This document shows, in pieces, positions 47,014 to 56,120 of a stretch of DNA of 64,000 nt. The position numbers were made by a program, and so were the translations under genes. The stretch comes from Paenibacillus sp. N3.4 (GTDB lineage Bacteria > Bacillota > Bacilli > Paenibacillales > NBRC-103111). Positions within the stretch are counted from its first letter, which is position 1; each line of letters begins with the position of its first letter. The notes under the pieces are model-generated. The model was given only the letters and a program-made list of their open reading frames with translations. It did no database searches and was not told the DNA's origin. The stretch is taken from contig NZ_VRTT01000010.1 in assembly GCF_008017805.1 (NCBI RefSeq), positions 59,529 to 123,528 on the forward strand. Reading direction: 5' to 3'.

Positions 47014-48237
47014 TTATTTACTGATATAACGATTCAACATGACTGCAATCTCTGCGCGCGTAATGAATTGATTCGGTTTAAACTCGGTATCGGTGATTCC
47101 GTCAATGATCCCTTTATTTTTTAGCGAATATATCGCTTTTGCACTCCATAATGTTGCGGCAACATCGTGAAAAGAAGGATTCAATGTCGGATTAGTAAGA
47201 GTTGGAGCAGCTGAGGTCATTTCTAATAGGCGGTCAAAGAGGACAGCCACCTCGCCTCTTGTTATCGGTTGATCCGGACGAATGGTGCCGTCTGAATAGC
47301 CTTCTAACAAATTCAAACCTTTTGCTTTGACGAAAAGAGAATGAGCCCAATGAGAAGCTGGCAGGTCTTTGTAGTTTGTGTCACAGCCATAAACACTTGA
47401 TGTAACGGTTCCACAGGTTGTTTGTAACGTACTGAATGTAAAAACACGGTCCATTAAAGTAAGAAATTCAGCTCTCGTTAACGCGCGCTCCGGTTCGTAA
47501 CGATTGCCTATGCCTTCTACTAAGCCTTTATTTTTCAATTTTATAATGGCTTCCCTGGCCCAATGACCCAGTGTATCTGTAAAGGTTGGCGGCGCATAGC
47601 TTGCAATTCCATTGGCAATTCCTTTAGCCATTTCGGTCCTTACAGCATCATTGGCAAGTAAGGCTGAATCAGTCTGATTGCTTAAAAAGGCAGTTTCAAC
47701 AAGAATGCTTGGTATAGATCCCATTCTAGCTACATAGACAGCACTTGGGGTTAAACCCAAATTTTTGGTCCCGGCAGCAAGCAGCAGAGAATCCAAGACA
47801 TGCTGTGCCAAGTCTTTGCTATACGGTGTCAGTTTTTTCATTTCCTCGCTGGCTGGATAATCCTCTTGCGGATAATCATTGTCGTAGTAAAGTACCATTG
47901 TCCCATTCGTTTTCGCATTTGTGTGAGAATTAGCATGAATGGATACGAATAAGTCTGCTTTTTGGCTATTTGTGAATTCAACACGCTGAGCCAATGACCA
48001 ATACGAATCATCGGTTCTGGTTAAGACGACCTCATAGCCGCGGCGTACAAGCTCGTCCCTCACCTTTTGCGTAATATTCCAGTTAACATCCTTCTCTTGA
48101 AGACCGTTAATTCCAATTGCGCCAGGGTCGCTGCCGCCATGTCCGGCATCAAGAACAACTTTGTAAGCGAATGCTTGATATGGAAAAGCAAAGGTAAGTA
48201 ATAAACAAAAAAATAGGAGTTTCTTAAGTAAGTTCAT
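47014..48237 (-). CDS. N-acetylmuramoyl-L-alanine amidase with three SLH domains
   Basis: 407 residues. Signal peptide ends near QAFA (residue 24); an Amidase_3 domain follows (DAGHGGSDPGA, QEKDVN, SIHANSH, VETAFLS; about 25-190), then three S-layer-homology repeats (about 193-240, 267-315, 336-405), each with a conserved W…A/S and TRAE/TRGE motif. The SLH domains anchor it to pyruvylated wall polymer, so it is a surface cell-wall hydrolase. ATG 48237. A second Amidase_3 gene at 15038-15715 lacks SLH domains. Confidence 0.95.
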   Translation of the reverse strand: MNLLKKLLFFCLLLTFAFPYQAFAYKVVLDAGHGGSDPGAIGINGLQEKDVNWNITQKVRDELVRRGYEVVLTRTDDSYWSLAQRVEFTNSQKADLFVSIHANSHTNAKTNGTMVLYYDNDYPQEDYPASEEMKKLTPYSKDLAQHVLDSLLLAAGTKNLGLTPSAVYVARMGSIPSILVETAFLSNQTDSALLANDAVRTEMAKGIANGIASYAPPTFTDTLGHWAREAIIKLKNKGLVEGIGNRYEPERALTRAEFLTLMDRVFTFSTLQTTCGTVTSSVYGCDTNYKDLPASHWAHSLFVKAKGLNLLEGYSDGTIRPDQPITRGEVAVLFDRLLEMTSAAPTLTNPTLNPSFHDVAATLWSAKAIYSLKNKGIIDGITDTEFKPNQFITRAEIAVMLNRYISK

Positions 48238-48383
48238 ATGCTGTTAGTACCTCCGCTAACTATTTTACTAGGATCGGTTCTTGATGTAATCAGGAAAGAT
48301 ACGCCATTCTATCACAGTTTTCATGGTAAAAAGAAGATCATACCCTTATAATAAGCTTGTACATAGAAGAGAGGATGACAGGC

Positions 48384-48626
48384 ATGAAGAAAGGCACCTT
48401 CACATTAGTCGTATTTTTAATCGTCGGTTTGATTACGGGGATTATTGTAGGCCAGCTGCTGGCACCGGTACCTGCCCTCGCATTTTTAACCAAATCTGCC
48501 CAAATCAGTTGGGAACCCAAAGCAGATTTGGAAGTGGTGAAATATGAATTTCATCTTCTGGTAAAACTAAATTTATGCAGTATTCTTGGCTTAGTAGGCG
48601 CATACCTCCTGTATCGTAAGGTATAA
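48384..48626 (+). CDS. Small membrane protein, DUF4321 type
   Basis: 80 residues with two hydrophobic helices (about 6-30 and 58-75). Composition and position before maf fit the DUF4321 family of Bacillales; function unknown. ATG 48384 follows GAGAGGATGACAGG; in-frame ATGs further left (48357) are less well placed. Confidence 0.72.
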   Translation: MKKGTFTLVVFLIVGLITGIIVGQLLAPVPALAFLTKSAQISWEPKADLEVVKYEFHLLVKLNLCSILGLVGAYLLYRKV

Positions 48627-48690
48627 GTAAGAAATTGGAAGCTATGAAATGGTTAAGAAGATATGATCATAATGTTAGGAGTTGTTACTT

Positions 48691-49299
48691 TTGCGCAGTG
48701 CCCCAATACATACTCAAAGACTTATTCTTGCTTCTTCTTCTCCGCGGAGGCAGGAACTCATTCAGACCCTCGGACTTCCCTATATCATTCGAGTCAGTGA
48801 CGCAGATGAGACCGTCGAAGGGAAAATTACTGCTGCCGAACTGGTAGAAGTACTTTCATTGCGTAAAGCTTCGACTGTACGGGACATGCTTCAAACTGAT
48901 GAGGCGCATGGTATTATTATCGGTTCTGACACAGTCGTTGTTTTCCAAAATGAAGTTTTAGGCAAACCTGTGGATGAAAAGGATGCGTTCCGGATGCTTC
49001 AGGCTCTGCAAGGAAACACGCATCAGGTTTACAGCGGAGTGGCTTGTGTAGATGCCGCAACAGGCAAACAGGCTATAGCTCACCGTGTAACGCATGTAAA
49101 GATGAAACCGATGTCCGACGAGCAAATTCTTCGCTATATTGCAACCGGAGAACCGAAAGACAAAGCTGGCTCTTACGGCATACAAGGAATTGGAACTACC
49201 CTCGTGGAGTCCATTGAAGGCGATTATTTTACCGTAGTGGGATTGCCGCTTTCTCTGCTCAGTGATCTACTTCTTCAATTCGAAATCCAAGTGCTGTAA
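48691..49299 (+). CDS. maf: Maf nucleoside-triphosphate pyrophosphatase
   Basis: 202 residues. N-terminal LILASSSPRRQEL, the acidic GSDTVVVF and GKPVDEKDA motifs, and GSYGIQG are those of Maf enzymes that hydrolyse dTTP/UTP or modified nucleotides. TTG 48691, ten bases after AGGAG, is the likely start; TTG 48682 is too close to that site. It lies before the radC-mreB block as in B. subtilis. Confidence 0.93.
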   Translation: MRSAPIHTQRLILASSSPRRQELIQTLGLPYIIRVSDADETVEGKITAAELVEVLSLRKASTVRDMLQTDEAHGIIIGSDTVVVFQNEVLGKPVDEKDAFRMLQALQGNTHQVYSGVACVDAATGKQAIAHRVTHVKMKPMSDEQILRYIATGEPKDKAGSYGIQGIGTTLVESIEGDYFTVVGLPLSLLSDLLLQFEIQVL

Positions 49300-49345
49300 T
49301 CTACAACAGAAGAAGCGTAACGGAGTCCTTTACCTGCCTTTCACA

Positions 49346-49384
49346 TTGACTGTAAAATCTGTAACGGTTACAATGACAGTAAGC
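49346..49384 (+). promoter_or_regulatory. Promoter with nested palindromic operator upstream of the Rrf2 gene
   Basis: TTGACT (49346-49351), 17-base spacer and TACAAT (49369-49374). Inside the promoter, TGTAAC and GTTACA form a perfect palindrome about GTAACGGTTAC, flanked by an outer pair ACTGT/ACAGT. This overlaps the -10 box, as an autorepressor site would. Confidence 0.6.
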
Positions 49385-49418
49385 GACAGGACTTCGCATT
49401 CTTCTGGGAGGTATGGTC

Positions 49419-49868
49419 ATGAACAGCGAATTTACGATAGCCGTTCACAGTCTCGTCTTACTGGCTCATTTGCCTGATCATATGGCAACCAGCGAAGAGA
49501 TTGCTGTGAATGTATCGACACACTCGGCACGTATACGTAAAGTAATGGGTTTTCTTCGGAAAGCAGGTTATGTTTCAACGAAAGAAGGAATAGGCGGCGG
49601 TTTTATACTTAGCTGCAATCCGCATGATGTAACACTCGGAGAAATTTATCGATTAACCTGTCAAGGCTCGCTGAAACCAAGTTGGTGCTCTGGCGATGAA
49701 AACAAGTCTTGCCTGATATCATCCAAGATGGATAAATTGATGGGGAACGTGTTTTCGGATGCAGAGAAACAGATGGAATTGTATTTTGATCAACATACCA
49801 TTGGCAGCATGCTGGAACGAATCATCACACTTGAATGTCCACAAGCAAATAATGAGCAATTGTCCTAG
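49419..49868 (+). CDS. Rrf2 family transcriptional regulator
   Basis: 149 residues. N-terminal winged helix (SEEIAVNVSTHSARIRKVMGFLRKAGYV) and wing GIGGGFIL are typical of Rrf2. Only two cysteine sites in the effector region (Cys in SWCSG and SCLIS, plus one in SCNP and TCQG) are seen rather than the IscR/NsrR three-cysteine layout, so it may be a thiol-redox or apo-type YwnA-like sensor. ATG 49419 follows GGGAGG. It likely represses its own promoter. Confidence 0.85.
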   Translation: MNSEFTIAVHSLVLLAHLPDHMATSEEIAVNVSTHSARIRKVMGFLRKAGYVSTKEGIGGGFILSCNPHDVTLGEIYRLTCQGSLKPSWCSGDENKSCLISSKMDKLMGNVFSDAEKQMELYFDQHTIGSMLERIITLECPQANNEQLS

Positions 49869-49900
49869 AAGCCCTCGGATCTTATATTCCGGGGGCTTCA
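49867..49900 (+). terminator. Hairpin terminator between Rrf2 gene and radC
   Basis: GAAGCCCTCGGA pairs with TTCCGGGGGCTTC (with slight offset) around TCTTATA. The T-run after it is poor, so some read-through is possible. Confidence 0.6.
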
Positions 49901-49965
49901 TGTCGTTTTTCGGCGTGAATGGGATACTCATAACTAACACAACCTACAAGGAAAGAGGGGAATTC

Positions 49966-50655
49966 ATGGAAGCAACTAGTTTAATGCTTCGCGAAGTGCC
50001 GTTAGAGGAAAGGCCTCGTGAAAGAATGCTCCAATATGGAGCAAGTGCGTTAAGTAATGCCGAGTTATTAGCTATATTATTACGAACAGGAACATTATCT
50101 GAATCAGCGCTTCGTTTAGCCGGACGAATCTTAAGCGAATGCGGTGGATTGAGGAGCCTTGTCGACATGAGTAAGGAGCAACTAACACAAATTAAGGGAA
50201 TCGGCGATGTGAAAGCTTTGCAAATTCAAGCTGGTATTGAGATTGGCCGTCGACTCGCCAAGAGTTCCTTGTCAGAGCGTGTTACCATTCGATCACCTCA
50301 AGATATCGCTGATCTGTTGAGAGAGGATCTTCGATATTTGCAGAAGGAGCATTTCGTGTGCTTGTTTTTGAATACCAAGAATCACGTATTAGCGCAGGAA
50401 ACATTATCGATGGGCAGTCTCAATGCTTCGATTGTGCATCCGCGTGAAGTTTTTCGCGCCGCGATTCAACGAAGCAGTGCTTCCATCGTGTGTGTACACA
50501 ATCATCCTAGCGGTGATCCGACACCGAGTCCTGAGGATATTCAGCTCACGCATCGGTTGGTGGAAGCGGGAGCAATCATAGGGATCGAGGTCCTTGATCA
50601 TGTCATTATTGGTGACCAAAGATTCATAAGTTTGAAGGAACAAGGCTTTATGTAA
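49966..50655 (+). CDS. radC: RadC family (JAB/MPN-domain) protein
   Basis: 229 residues. An N-terminal UPF0758/HhH-like region (LSNAELLAILLRTG, IKGIGDVKALQI) precedes a JAB metalloprotease-like domain with HNHPSGDPTPSPED, the metal-binding HxH…D set. The biological role of RadC remains unclear despite the repair-related name. ATG 49966 follows GAGGGG; an upstream open frame overlaps the Rrf2 gene and is not used. Directly before mreB, as in many Firmicutes. Confidence 0.93.
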   Translation: MEATSLMLREVPLEERPRERMLQYGASALSNAELLAILLRTGTLSESALRLAGRILSECGGLRSLVDMSKEQLTQIKGIGDVKALQIQAGIEIGRRLAKSSLSERVTIRSPQDIADLLREDLRYLQKEHFVCLFLNTKNHVLAQETLSMGSLNASIVHPREVFRAAIQRSSASIVCVHNHPSGDPTPSPEDIQLTHRLVEAGAIIGIEVLDHVIIGDQRFISLKEQGFM

Positions 50656-50769
50656 TATAATAGGATTTACGCTCAGATTAGAGAGCAATATTTCGATAAA
50701 CAGGTATAATAGATAAACATGGACCCACTTCAGTCACAGAATAGATGCAACAGGAAAGGAGCAACTGCC

Positions 50770-51804
50770 ATGTTTGGTAGTTTTACCAAAGATTTAGGAA
50801 TTGATTTAGGCACTGCGAATACATTGGTTTATTTAAAAGGAAAAGGAATTGTCGTTAGGGAGCCTTCTGTGGTTGCCTTGCGTACTGATACGAAAACAAT
50901 CGAGGCTGTCGGAGACGCAGCCAAAAAAATGATCGGTCGTACACCCGGCAATATTCGAGCTATTCGTCCTATGAAAGATGGCGTTATTGCCGACTTTGAG
51001 ACGACGGCAACGATGATTCGTTACTTTCTGAGACAAGCTCAAAAACAGCGTTGGCTGTTCCCGCGACATCCCAATGTTATGGTGTGTGTTCCATCGGGAA
51101 TTACAGCTGTTGAGAAACGCGCAGTAGAAGATGCAACTAAACAAGCAGGGGCCCGAGAAGCCTACACCATTGAAGAACCGTTCGCGGCTGCCATTGGTGC
51201 TGACCTTCCTGTGTGGGAACCTACAGGGAGCATGGTTGTCGATATCGGTGGAGGAACCACAGAGGTAGCGGTTATTTCTCTCGGAGGCATTGTTACCAGT
51301 AGATCCATTCGGATTGCAGGTGACGAAATGGATGATGCTATTATCCAGTACATAAAACGCACATACAATTTGATGATTGGCGAACGGACTTCGGAGACAC
51401 TTAAGATGGAGATCGGTTCCGCGCTTCCTATGGATCCGCCGCAGTCGATTGAAATACGCGGACGTGATCTTGTTTCCGGATTGCCAAAAACGCTAAGCGT
51501 AACTTCGGATGAAATTACGGACTCCCTCACAGACACCGTGTATGCCATAGTTGATGCTGTGAAGGTCACATTGGAGAAAACCCCACCTGAGCTTTCAGCC
51601 GATATTATGGATCGCGGTATTGTTCTAACAGGTGGCGGAGGCTTGCTTCGCAACCTTGATCGCTTGCTAGCCAGAGAAACCGGCATGCCGGTACTCGTTG
51701 CTGAGAATCCGCTTGATTGTGTAGCTATAGGAACCGGTCGTGCATTGGAAAATATCCATTTGTTCAAGAACAGATCAGGATCAAGTTCAAGATACAAGCG
51801 GTAA
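50770..51804 (+). CDS. mreB: Rod-shape-determining actin homologue MreB
   Basis: 344 residues; ATP-dependent filament protein at the inner membrane that guides side-wall synthesis. Phosphate-1 [11 protein letters not shown], phosphate-2 [12 protein letters not shown] and adenosine motif [12 protein letters not shown] are present. ATG 50770 follows AAAGGAG; a TATAAT at 50705-50710 may be a -10 element. First of mreBCD. Confidence 0.96.
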   Translation: MFGSFTKDLGIDLGTANTLVYLKGKGIVVREPSVVALRTDTKTIEAVGDAAKKMIGRTPGNIRAIRPMKDGVIADFETTATMIRYFLRQAQKQRWLFPRHPNVMVCVPSGITAVEKRAVEDATKQAGAREAYTIEEPFAAAIGADLPVWEPTGSMVVDIGGGTTEVAVISLGGIVTSRSIRIAGDEMDDAIIQYIKRTYNLMIGERTSETLKMEIGSALPMDPPQSIEIRGRDLVSGLPKTLSVTSDEITDSLTDTVYAIVDAVKVTLEKTPPELSADIMDRGIVLTGGGGLLRNLDRLLARETGMPVLVAENPLDCVAIGTGRALENIHLFKNRSGSSSRYKR

Positions 51805-51827
51805 ACATTCGTTAGAAGGTGCTCAAT

Positions 51828-52691
51828 TTGTTTAAATTCATGGGAAATAAAAGGCTGATTATCCTCATGTTTGGTCTTGTCTGTTTTTTTATTTTGATGG
51901 GACTAACACTGGGGAATCGGGCACCGATGACGTGGCCCGAAAAGTTTGTCAAAGACTCCGTTTCATGGACACAAGGACTCTTCAACAAGCCCGCCGCATC
52001 AATAGCGGGTTTCTTTGAAGATATCCGGCAGTTAAGAGTCATTTATGAAGAAAATAAAACGCTGAAGCTGACTCTCACTCAATATGCGCGCGATACACAG
52101 CGTCTGAATGAGCTTGAGACGCAGAATAAGCGCTTAATGGAAGCGCTTGGTTTCACAGAACGACAACGACAAGCAAATGTGTATACGTATCGTATAGCGG
52201 AGGTAGTCAGTGCCGATCCTGACCCTTATAACAGCACGACAACGATCAATTTGGGTGACAAGGATGGGATTAAGGAAAACATGGCCGTTATGACGGTTGA
52301 TGGTCTGGTCGGACGCGTAAGTAAAGTTTCCGGATTTCACTCCAACGTACAGTTGCTTCGTGAAATTAATGATTCTGATAATAACTCCAAGGCGATTGCA
52401 GTCACTGTTAAGGGTAACGAGAACCAGCCTTTCGGAATGATTGAGTCCTATGACCCCAAGACGGGGGAACTTGTTATGAATAAGGTGGAGCAAGCGGACG
52501 ACATGAAGGTTGGAGATACGATTATTACATCTGGAATGGGACAAGTATTTCCTAAGGGGATAGAGGTAGGCACGATTACTTCTATAGGTCCGGGGGAATT
52601 TGGAATCACATACAAGGTTATGGTGAAGCCCAAAGCTTCGTTCAGCCATATACGTGAAGTTTTTGTGGTCGAAGTCCCGGAAGTGAAATGA
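51828..52691 (+). CDS. mreC: Rod-shape-determining protein MreC
   Basis: About 287 residues: one transmembrane helix (about 9-29, LIILMFGLVCFFILMGLT), a coiled coil (about 70-110) and the beta-rich MreC domain (VSADPDPYNSTTTINLGDKDGI, GLVGRVS, TSGMGQVFPKGI). It links MreB to outer wall enzymes. TTG 51828 is eight bases after AAGG; GTG 51819 is the alternative. Confidence 0.94.
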   Translation: MFKFMGNKRLIILMFGLVCFFILMGLTLGNRAPMTWPEKFVKDSVSWTQGLFNKPAASIAGFFEDIRQLRVIYEENKTLKLTLTQYARDTQRLNELETQNKRLMEALGFTERQRQANVYTYRIAEVVSADPDPYNSTTTINLGDKDGIKENMAVMTVDGLVGRVSKVSGFHSNVQLLREINDSDNNSKAIAVTVKGNENQPFGMIESYDPKTGELVMNKVEQADDMKVGDTIITSGMGQVFPKGIEVGTITSIGPGEFGITYKVMVKPKASFSHIREVFVVEVPEVK

Positions 52692-52692
52692 G

Positions 52693-53232
52693 GTGAGCCG
52701 TGAAGTGACGCGACATGTACTATGGCTCATTCTGTTTGGACTGTTCATTCTGCAAGGGACGATTATCGGATGGTTGATCCCATCCGCATGGCAGTCTGCG
52801 GTGTTCGTAGCTCCGCACTTTACGCTAGTATTAATTTTATTTATCGGACTCTTTCGTCATCGTCATTCTGCCTTAATCTATGGACTCTTGTTCGGACTTT
52901 TGCATGATTTTATTTATTATGGTTCCATGTTGGGTGTATATTCTTTTGGTATGGGGCTCACCGCTTATTTGGCAGGTCTTGCACAAAGAAGGCAGCCTAA
53001 TCTGGTATTTTACAATTTACTTATAACTGGAATGGGTTTAGTTTTATTTGAACTCATTAACTATGGGATTAATCGTTTGTTTAAGCTGATCGACATTAAT
53101 CTGGAATTTGCTCTCACCCATTACATGCTGCCAAGTGTTCTATTTAACCTGCTTTTTGCCTTGATTTGTTACGTTCCCGCTCGCAAGTTGCTCGAAGGAA
53201 AGCGCAATGCGCCATCAGGAACGGAAGATTAA
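52693..53232 (+). CDS. mreD: Rod-shape-determining protein MreD
   Basis: About 175-179 residues, five or so transmembrane helices (LFGLFILQGTIIGWL, LIYGLLFGLLHDFIYYG and others). The FGLLHDFIYYG segment is typical of MreD. GTG 52693 or GTG 52705; the latter sits about nine bases behind GAGGTG. Overlaps closely with mreC. Confidence 0.9.
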   Translation: MSREVTRHVLWLILFGLFILQGTIIGWLIPSAWQSAVFVAPHFTLVLILFIGLFRHRHSALIYGLLFGLLHDFIYYGSMLGVYSFGMGLTAYLAGLAQRRQPNLVFYNLLITGMGLVLFELINYGINRLFKLIDINLEFALTHYMLPSVLFNLLFALICYVPARKLLEGKRNAPSGTED

Positions 53233-53304
53233 TTTTCCGGGTTCTTAGCAGGAGAATACAGGACATAAACCGAAATGTATAGGTTGGGAGGTCGTCGTGT
53301 AATT

Positions 53305-53964
53305 ATGTCCGTAACAAAGCACCATGTGATGATAAAAGGGGTCAAGGATGGCCTTGTTTTCTTACTGAATGATACTTGCGAATGGCAAGCTTTAATGCAG
53401 GAATTGCAGCACAAGCTTGAGAAAACGCATCAACAGATATTGACTGGACCCATTATCCATGTGTATGTCAAATTAGGAAGTCGTGAGGCGACCGAAGAAC
53501 AAAAGGAAGAGATCCGTTCCGTCATTAGGCAAAAAGGAAATCTGTTGATCCAATCCATCGAGAGCGATCCGAGCTTGGAAACGCCCACGGAAGAGCCGAG
53601 AGCGGCTATGGTCACGCTTAAAGGCATGATACGTTCCGGACAAACCCTGCATCATGAAGGTGATTTACTTTATTTGGGTGACGTGAATCCCGGTGGGACG
53701 ATTACCTGTACAGGGAATATTTATATTATGGGCTCTCTTCGTGGCTTGGCCCATGCAGGTGTCGATGGGGATGAGAGCATGATTATTGCTGCTTCTCATA
53801 TGCGTCCTACTCAGTTAAGGATTGCCGGCATCATTAGCCGTCCCCCCGATGAATGGGGAATCGAAGAGGCTTTTATGGAGTTTGCTTATGTAAAAGAAGG
53901 CAAGATGGAAATTGATAAGCTGCATCATCTTCATCGTATTTCGCCTTCATTCAATTTGAAATAA
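53305..53964 (+). CDS. minC: Septum site-determining protein MinC
   Basis: 219 residues. N-terminal FtsZ-inhibiting domain (VMIKGVKDGLVFLLND) and C-terminal beta-helix (RSGQTLHHEGDLLYLGDVNPGGTI, GSLRGLAHAG) as in MinC. It blocks FtsZ ring formation at the poles together with MinD. GGGAGG lies about 13 bases before ATG 53305. Confidence 0.95.
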   Translation: MSVTKHHVMIKGVKDGLVFLLNDTCEWQALMQELQHKLEKTHQQILTGPIIHVYVKLGSREATEEQKEEIRSVIRQKGNLLIQSIESDPSLETPTEEPRAAMVTLKGMIRSGQTLHHEGDLLYLGDVNPGGTITCTGNIYIMGSLRGLAHAGVDGDESMIIAASHMRPTQLRIAGIISRPPDEWGIEEAFMEFAYVKEGKMEIDKLHHLHRISPSFNLK

Positions 53965-54003
53965 AACTTGTATACGGGAAATCAGAGTGTGGGGTGAGGA
54001 AAC

Positions 54004-54798
54004 ATGGGAGAGGCAATAGTGGTCACTTCTGGGAAAGGCGGCGTTGGTAAAACAACAACTTCCGCGAATCTTGGGACAGCATTGGCGTTACTAGGTAAAA
54101 AAGTTTGCATGGTGGATACCGACATCGGACTACGTAACTTGGATGTCGTAATGGGTCTGGAAAATCGTATTATCTATGATCTTGTTGATGTTGCGGAAGG
54201 ACGTTGTCGTTTGCCGCAAGCGCTAATTAAAGATAAACGTTTCGATGAACTCTATTTGCTGCCGGCTGCTCAAACCAAAGACAAGCATGCGGTAACGCCG
54301 GAAGATGTCAGAACGATTATTTTGGAACTCAAAAAAGATTTTGATTTCGTTATTATTGATTGTCCGGCCGGTATCGAGCAAGGCTTCAAAAATGCCGTTG
54401 CTGGAGCTGACAAAGCCGTTGTCGTAACGACACCTGAAAATGCAGCTGTGCGGGACGCTGATCGCATTATCGGATTGCTTGAAAATGAGAAAATTTCATC
54501 GCCTAAACTGGTAATTAACCGGATTCGTCCAAGCATGGTCAAAAAGGGCGAAATGCTGGATATCGATGAAATTTGTTCCGTGCTTGCCATTGATTTGCTC
54601 GGCATTGTTCCGGATGACGAATATGTCATCAAAGCTGCTAATCAAGGTGAACCTACCGTGATGAATCCTTCTTCCAAAGCTGCCATTGCCTATCGTAATA
54701 TCGCTCGCCGTATTCTGGGAGATACCGTTCCACTTATGCAGTTGGATGACAAAACGGGTTGGGTCAAACGAATGAAAAAGTTTATCGGAATAGGATGA
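54004..54798 (+). CDS. minD: Septum site-determining ATPase MinD
   Basis: 264 residues. Deviant Walker A SGKGGVGKTT (residues 9-18), IGLRNLDVVMG and DCPAGIEQGF motifs, and a C-terminal amphipathic helix (GWVKRMKKFIG) that anchors it to the membrane. Recruits MinC. ATG 54004 follows GGGGTGAGG, 39 bases after minC. Confidence 0.96.
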   Translation: MGEAIVVTSGKGGVGKTTTSANLGTALALLGKKVCMVDTDIGLRNLDVVMGLENRIIYDLVDVAEGRCRLPQALIKDKRFDELYLLPAAQTKDKHAVTPEDVRTIILELKKDFDFVIIDCPAGIEQGFKNAVAGADKAVVVTTPENAAVRDADRIIGLLENEKISSPKLVINRIRPSMVKKGEMLDIDEICSVLAIDLLGIVPDDEYVIKAANQGEPTVMNPSSKAAIAYRNIARRILGDTVPLMQLDDKTGWVKRMKKFIGIG

Positions 54799-54806
54799 GG
54801 TAGTCC

Positions 54807-55955
54807 TTGCTTGCCAAACTGAAAAAAATAGATATCCCAATTGTTATCATCTTGTTCGCCTTTATGGTGATCAGCACAATGATGGTATACAGCGCATCTA
54901 TAGACCATCCCAAAATCACGATTAGCATCACAAAAATTCTTCTCTTATATGCTGTTGGGATGATAGCTTTCCTGGCGTGCAGCTTATTTGACTATCGTGT
55001 GCTTGTTCGAATAGCCCCTATTCTTTATGGAATTGGGATTATCTCCTTAATTGCTGTCTATTTGTTTGGGGGCAAAATTAATGGAGCCCGCGGTTGGTTT
55101 GAGCTTCCAGGAGGATTGACGTTTCAACCCGCAGAGATGGTGAAGCTAATTCTTATCATATGCGTTACGGCTCTTTTAGCAAAACGCGGTGGCGATTTGC
55201 TGCGCTTTAAAAAGGATCTGGTTCCTGTTTGTTTGGCCGTTCTTTTACCATTTATTTTGGTCCTTGTGCAGCCTGATTTAGGAAATGCGATCATTTTTAT
55301 TGTCATTTTGTTAGGGATGATTTGGATTGCTAATATTAAATATTCCCATGTTCTGCTGAGCATTGTTATTATTGCGGGTGTTGGTTTTTTATTTTTGACG
55401 CTCTATAAGCATTTTCATCAATCCTTGTTCGATTTGTTGAAGGGGTACGGTTTCAGCCATTGGATGGATCGTATTGATACCTTTCTCTACCCGCAGGATG
55501 TGACTGCAGATGACAATTATCAAGTGAAGAATGCCGTGCGGGCAATCGGTTCAGGTGGTTTGGAGGGAGAAGGGTATCTGCAAGGAACTTCGGTGCACAG
55601 CAACTTCATCCCTTTCGCTTATTCGGATTCCATCTTTGTTGTGGTGGGTGAAGAATTTGGATTCCGTGGTTCTGCGGTTCTGCTGCTCATATACTTTTTA
55701 CTCATCTACCGCATGATTCTCATTTCGATACAAAGCACACAGCTTAGCGGTGCTTACATCGTGGTTGGTGTCATTTCGATGTTCGTTTTTCAAATTTTTG
55801 AAAATGTCGGAATGATGATAAATATTATGCCATTAACAGGCATTACACTGCCCTTCGTCAGTTATGGAGGAACTTCCTTGCTGATCAACATGCTTTCACT
55901 AGGTTTGGTTATGAGTGTAAAACTTCATCAGGAGCGGGAGCCTGAATTGTTTTAA
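54807..55955 (+). CDS. rodA: SEDS-family peptidoglycan glycosyltransferase (RodA-like)
   Basis: 382 residues with about ten transmembrane helices. Conserved SEDS motifs are present: GARGWFELPGG, FQPAEMVKL, QPDLGNAIIF, and the C-terminal PFVSYGGTSLL. RodA polymerises glycan strands for side-wall growth. TTG 54807 follows GATGAGGTAG. Its place after mreBCD-minCD supports RodA over FtsW or SpoVE, but sequence alone does not settle this. Confidence 0.9.
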   Translation: MLAKLKKIDIPIVIILFAFMVISTMMVYSASIDHPKITISITKILLLYAVGMIAFLACSLFDYRVLVRIAPILYGIGIISLIAVYLFGGKINGARGWFELPGGLTFQPAEMVKLILIICVTALLAKRGGDLLRFKKDLVPVCLAVLLPFILVLVQPDLGNAIIFIVILLGMIWIANIKYSHVLLSIVIIAGVGFLFLTLYKHFHQSLFDLLKGYGFSHWMDRIDTFLYPQDVTADDNYQVKNAVRAIGSGGLEGEGYLQGTSVHSNFIPFAYSDSIFVVVGEEFGFRGSAVLLLIYFLLIYRMILISIQSTQLSGAYIVVGVISMFVFQIFENVGMMINIMPLTGITLPFVSYGGTSLLINMLSLGLVMSVKLHQEREPELF

Positions 55956-55972
55956 TATACATTTGGGAATGC

Positions 55973-56008
55973 AAGCCCTTGGCCTAATCGGTCAATGGGC
56001 TTTTTTTA
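55973..56008 (+). terminator. Terminator after rodA
   Basis: AAGCCCTTGGCC pairs with GGTCAATGGGCTT (one bulge and one wobble) around TAATC, followed by a T-run. It closes the mreBCD-minCD-rodA block. Confidence 0.8.
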
Positions 56009-56120
56009 GTCCCATCACATAATCTTGTCCTCCTTCTCATAGGCTGTACTAAGCAAGAGATGAGGACTAGCTGGTTGCTCATGCAGGCAGCTTTCTAACG
56101 AAGGTTTAGGAGGGATCTCC

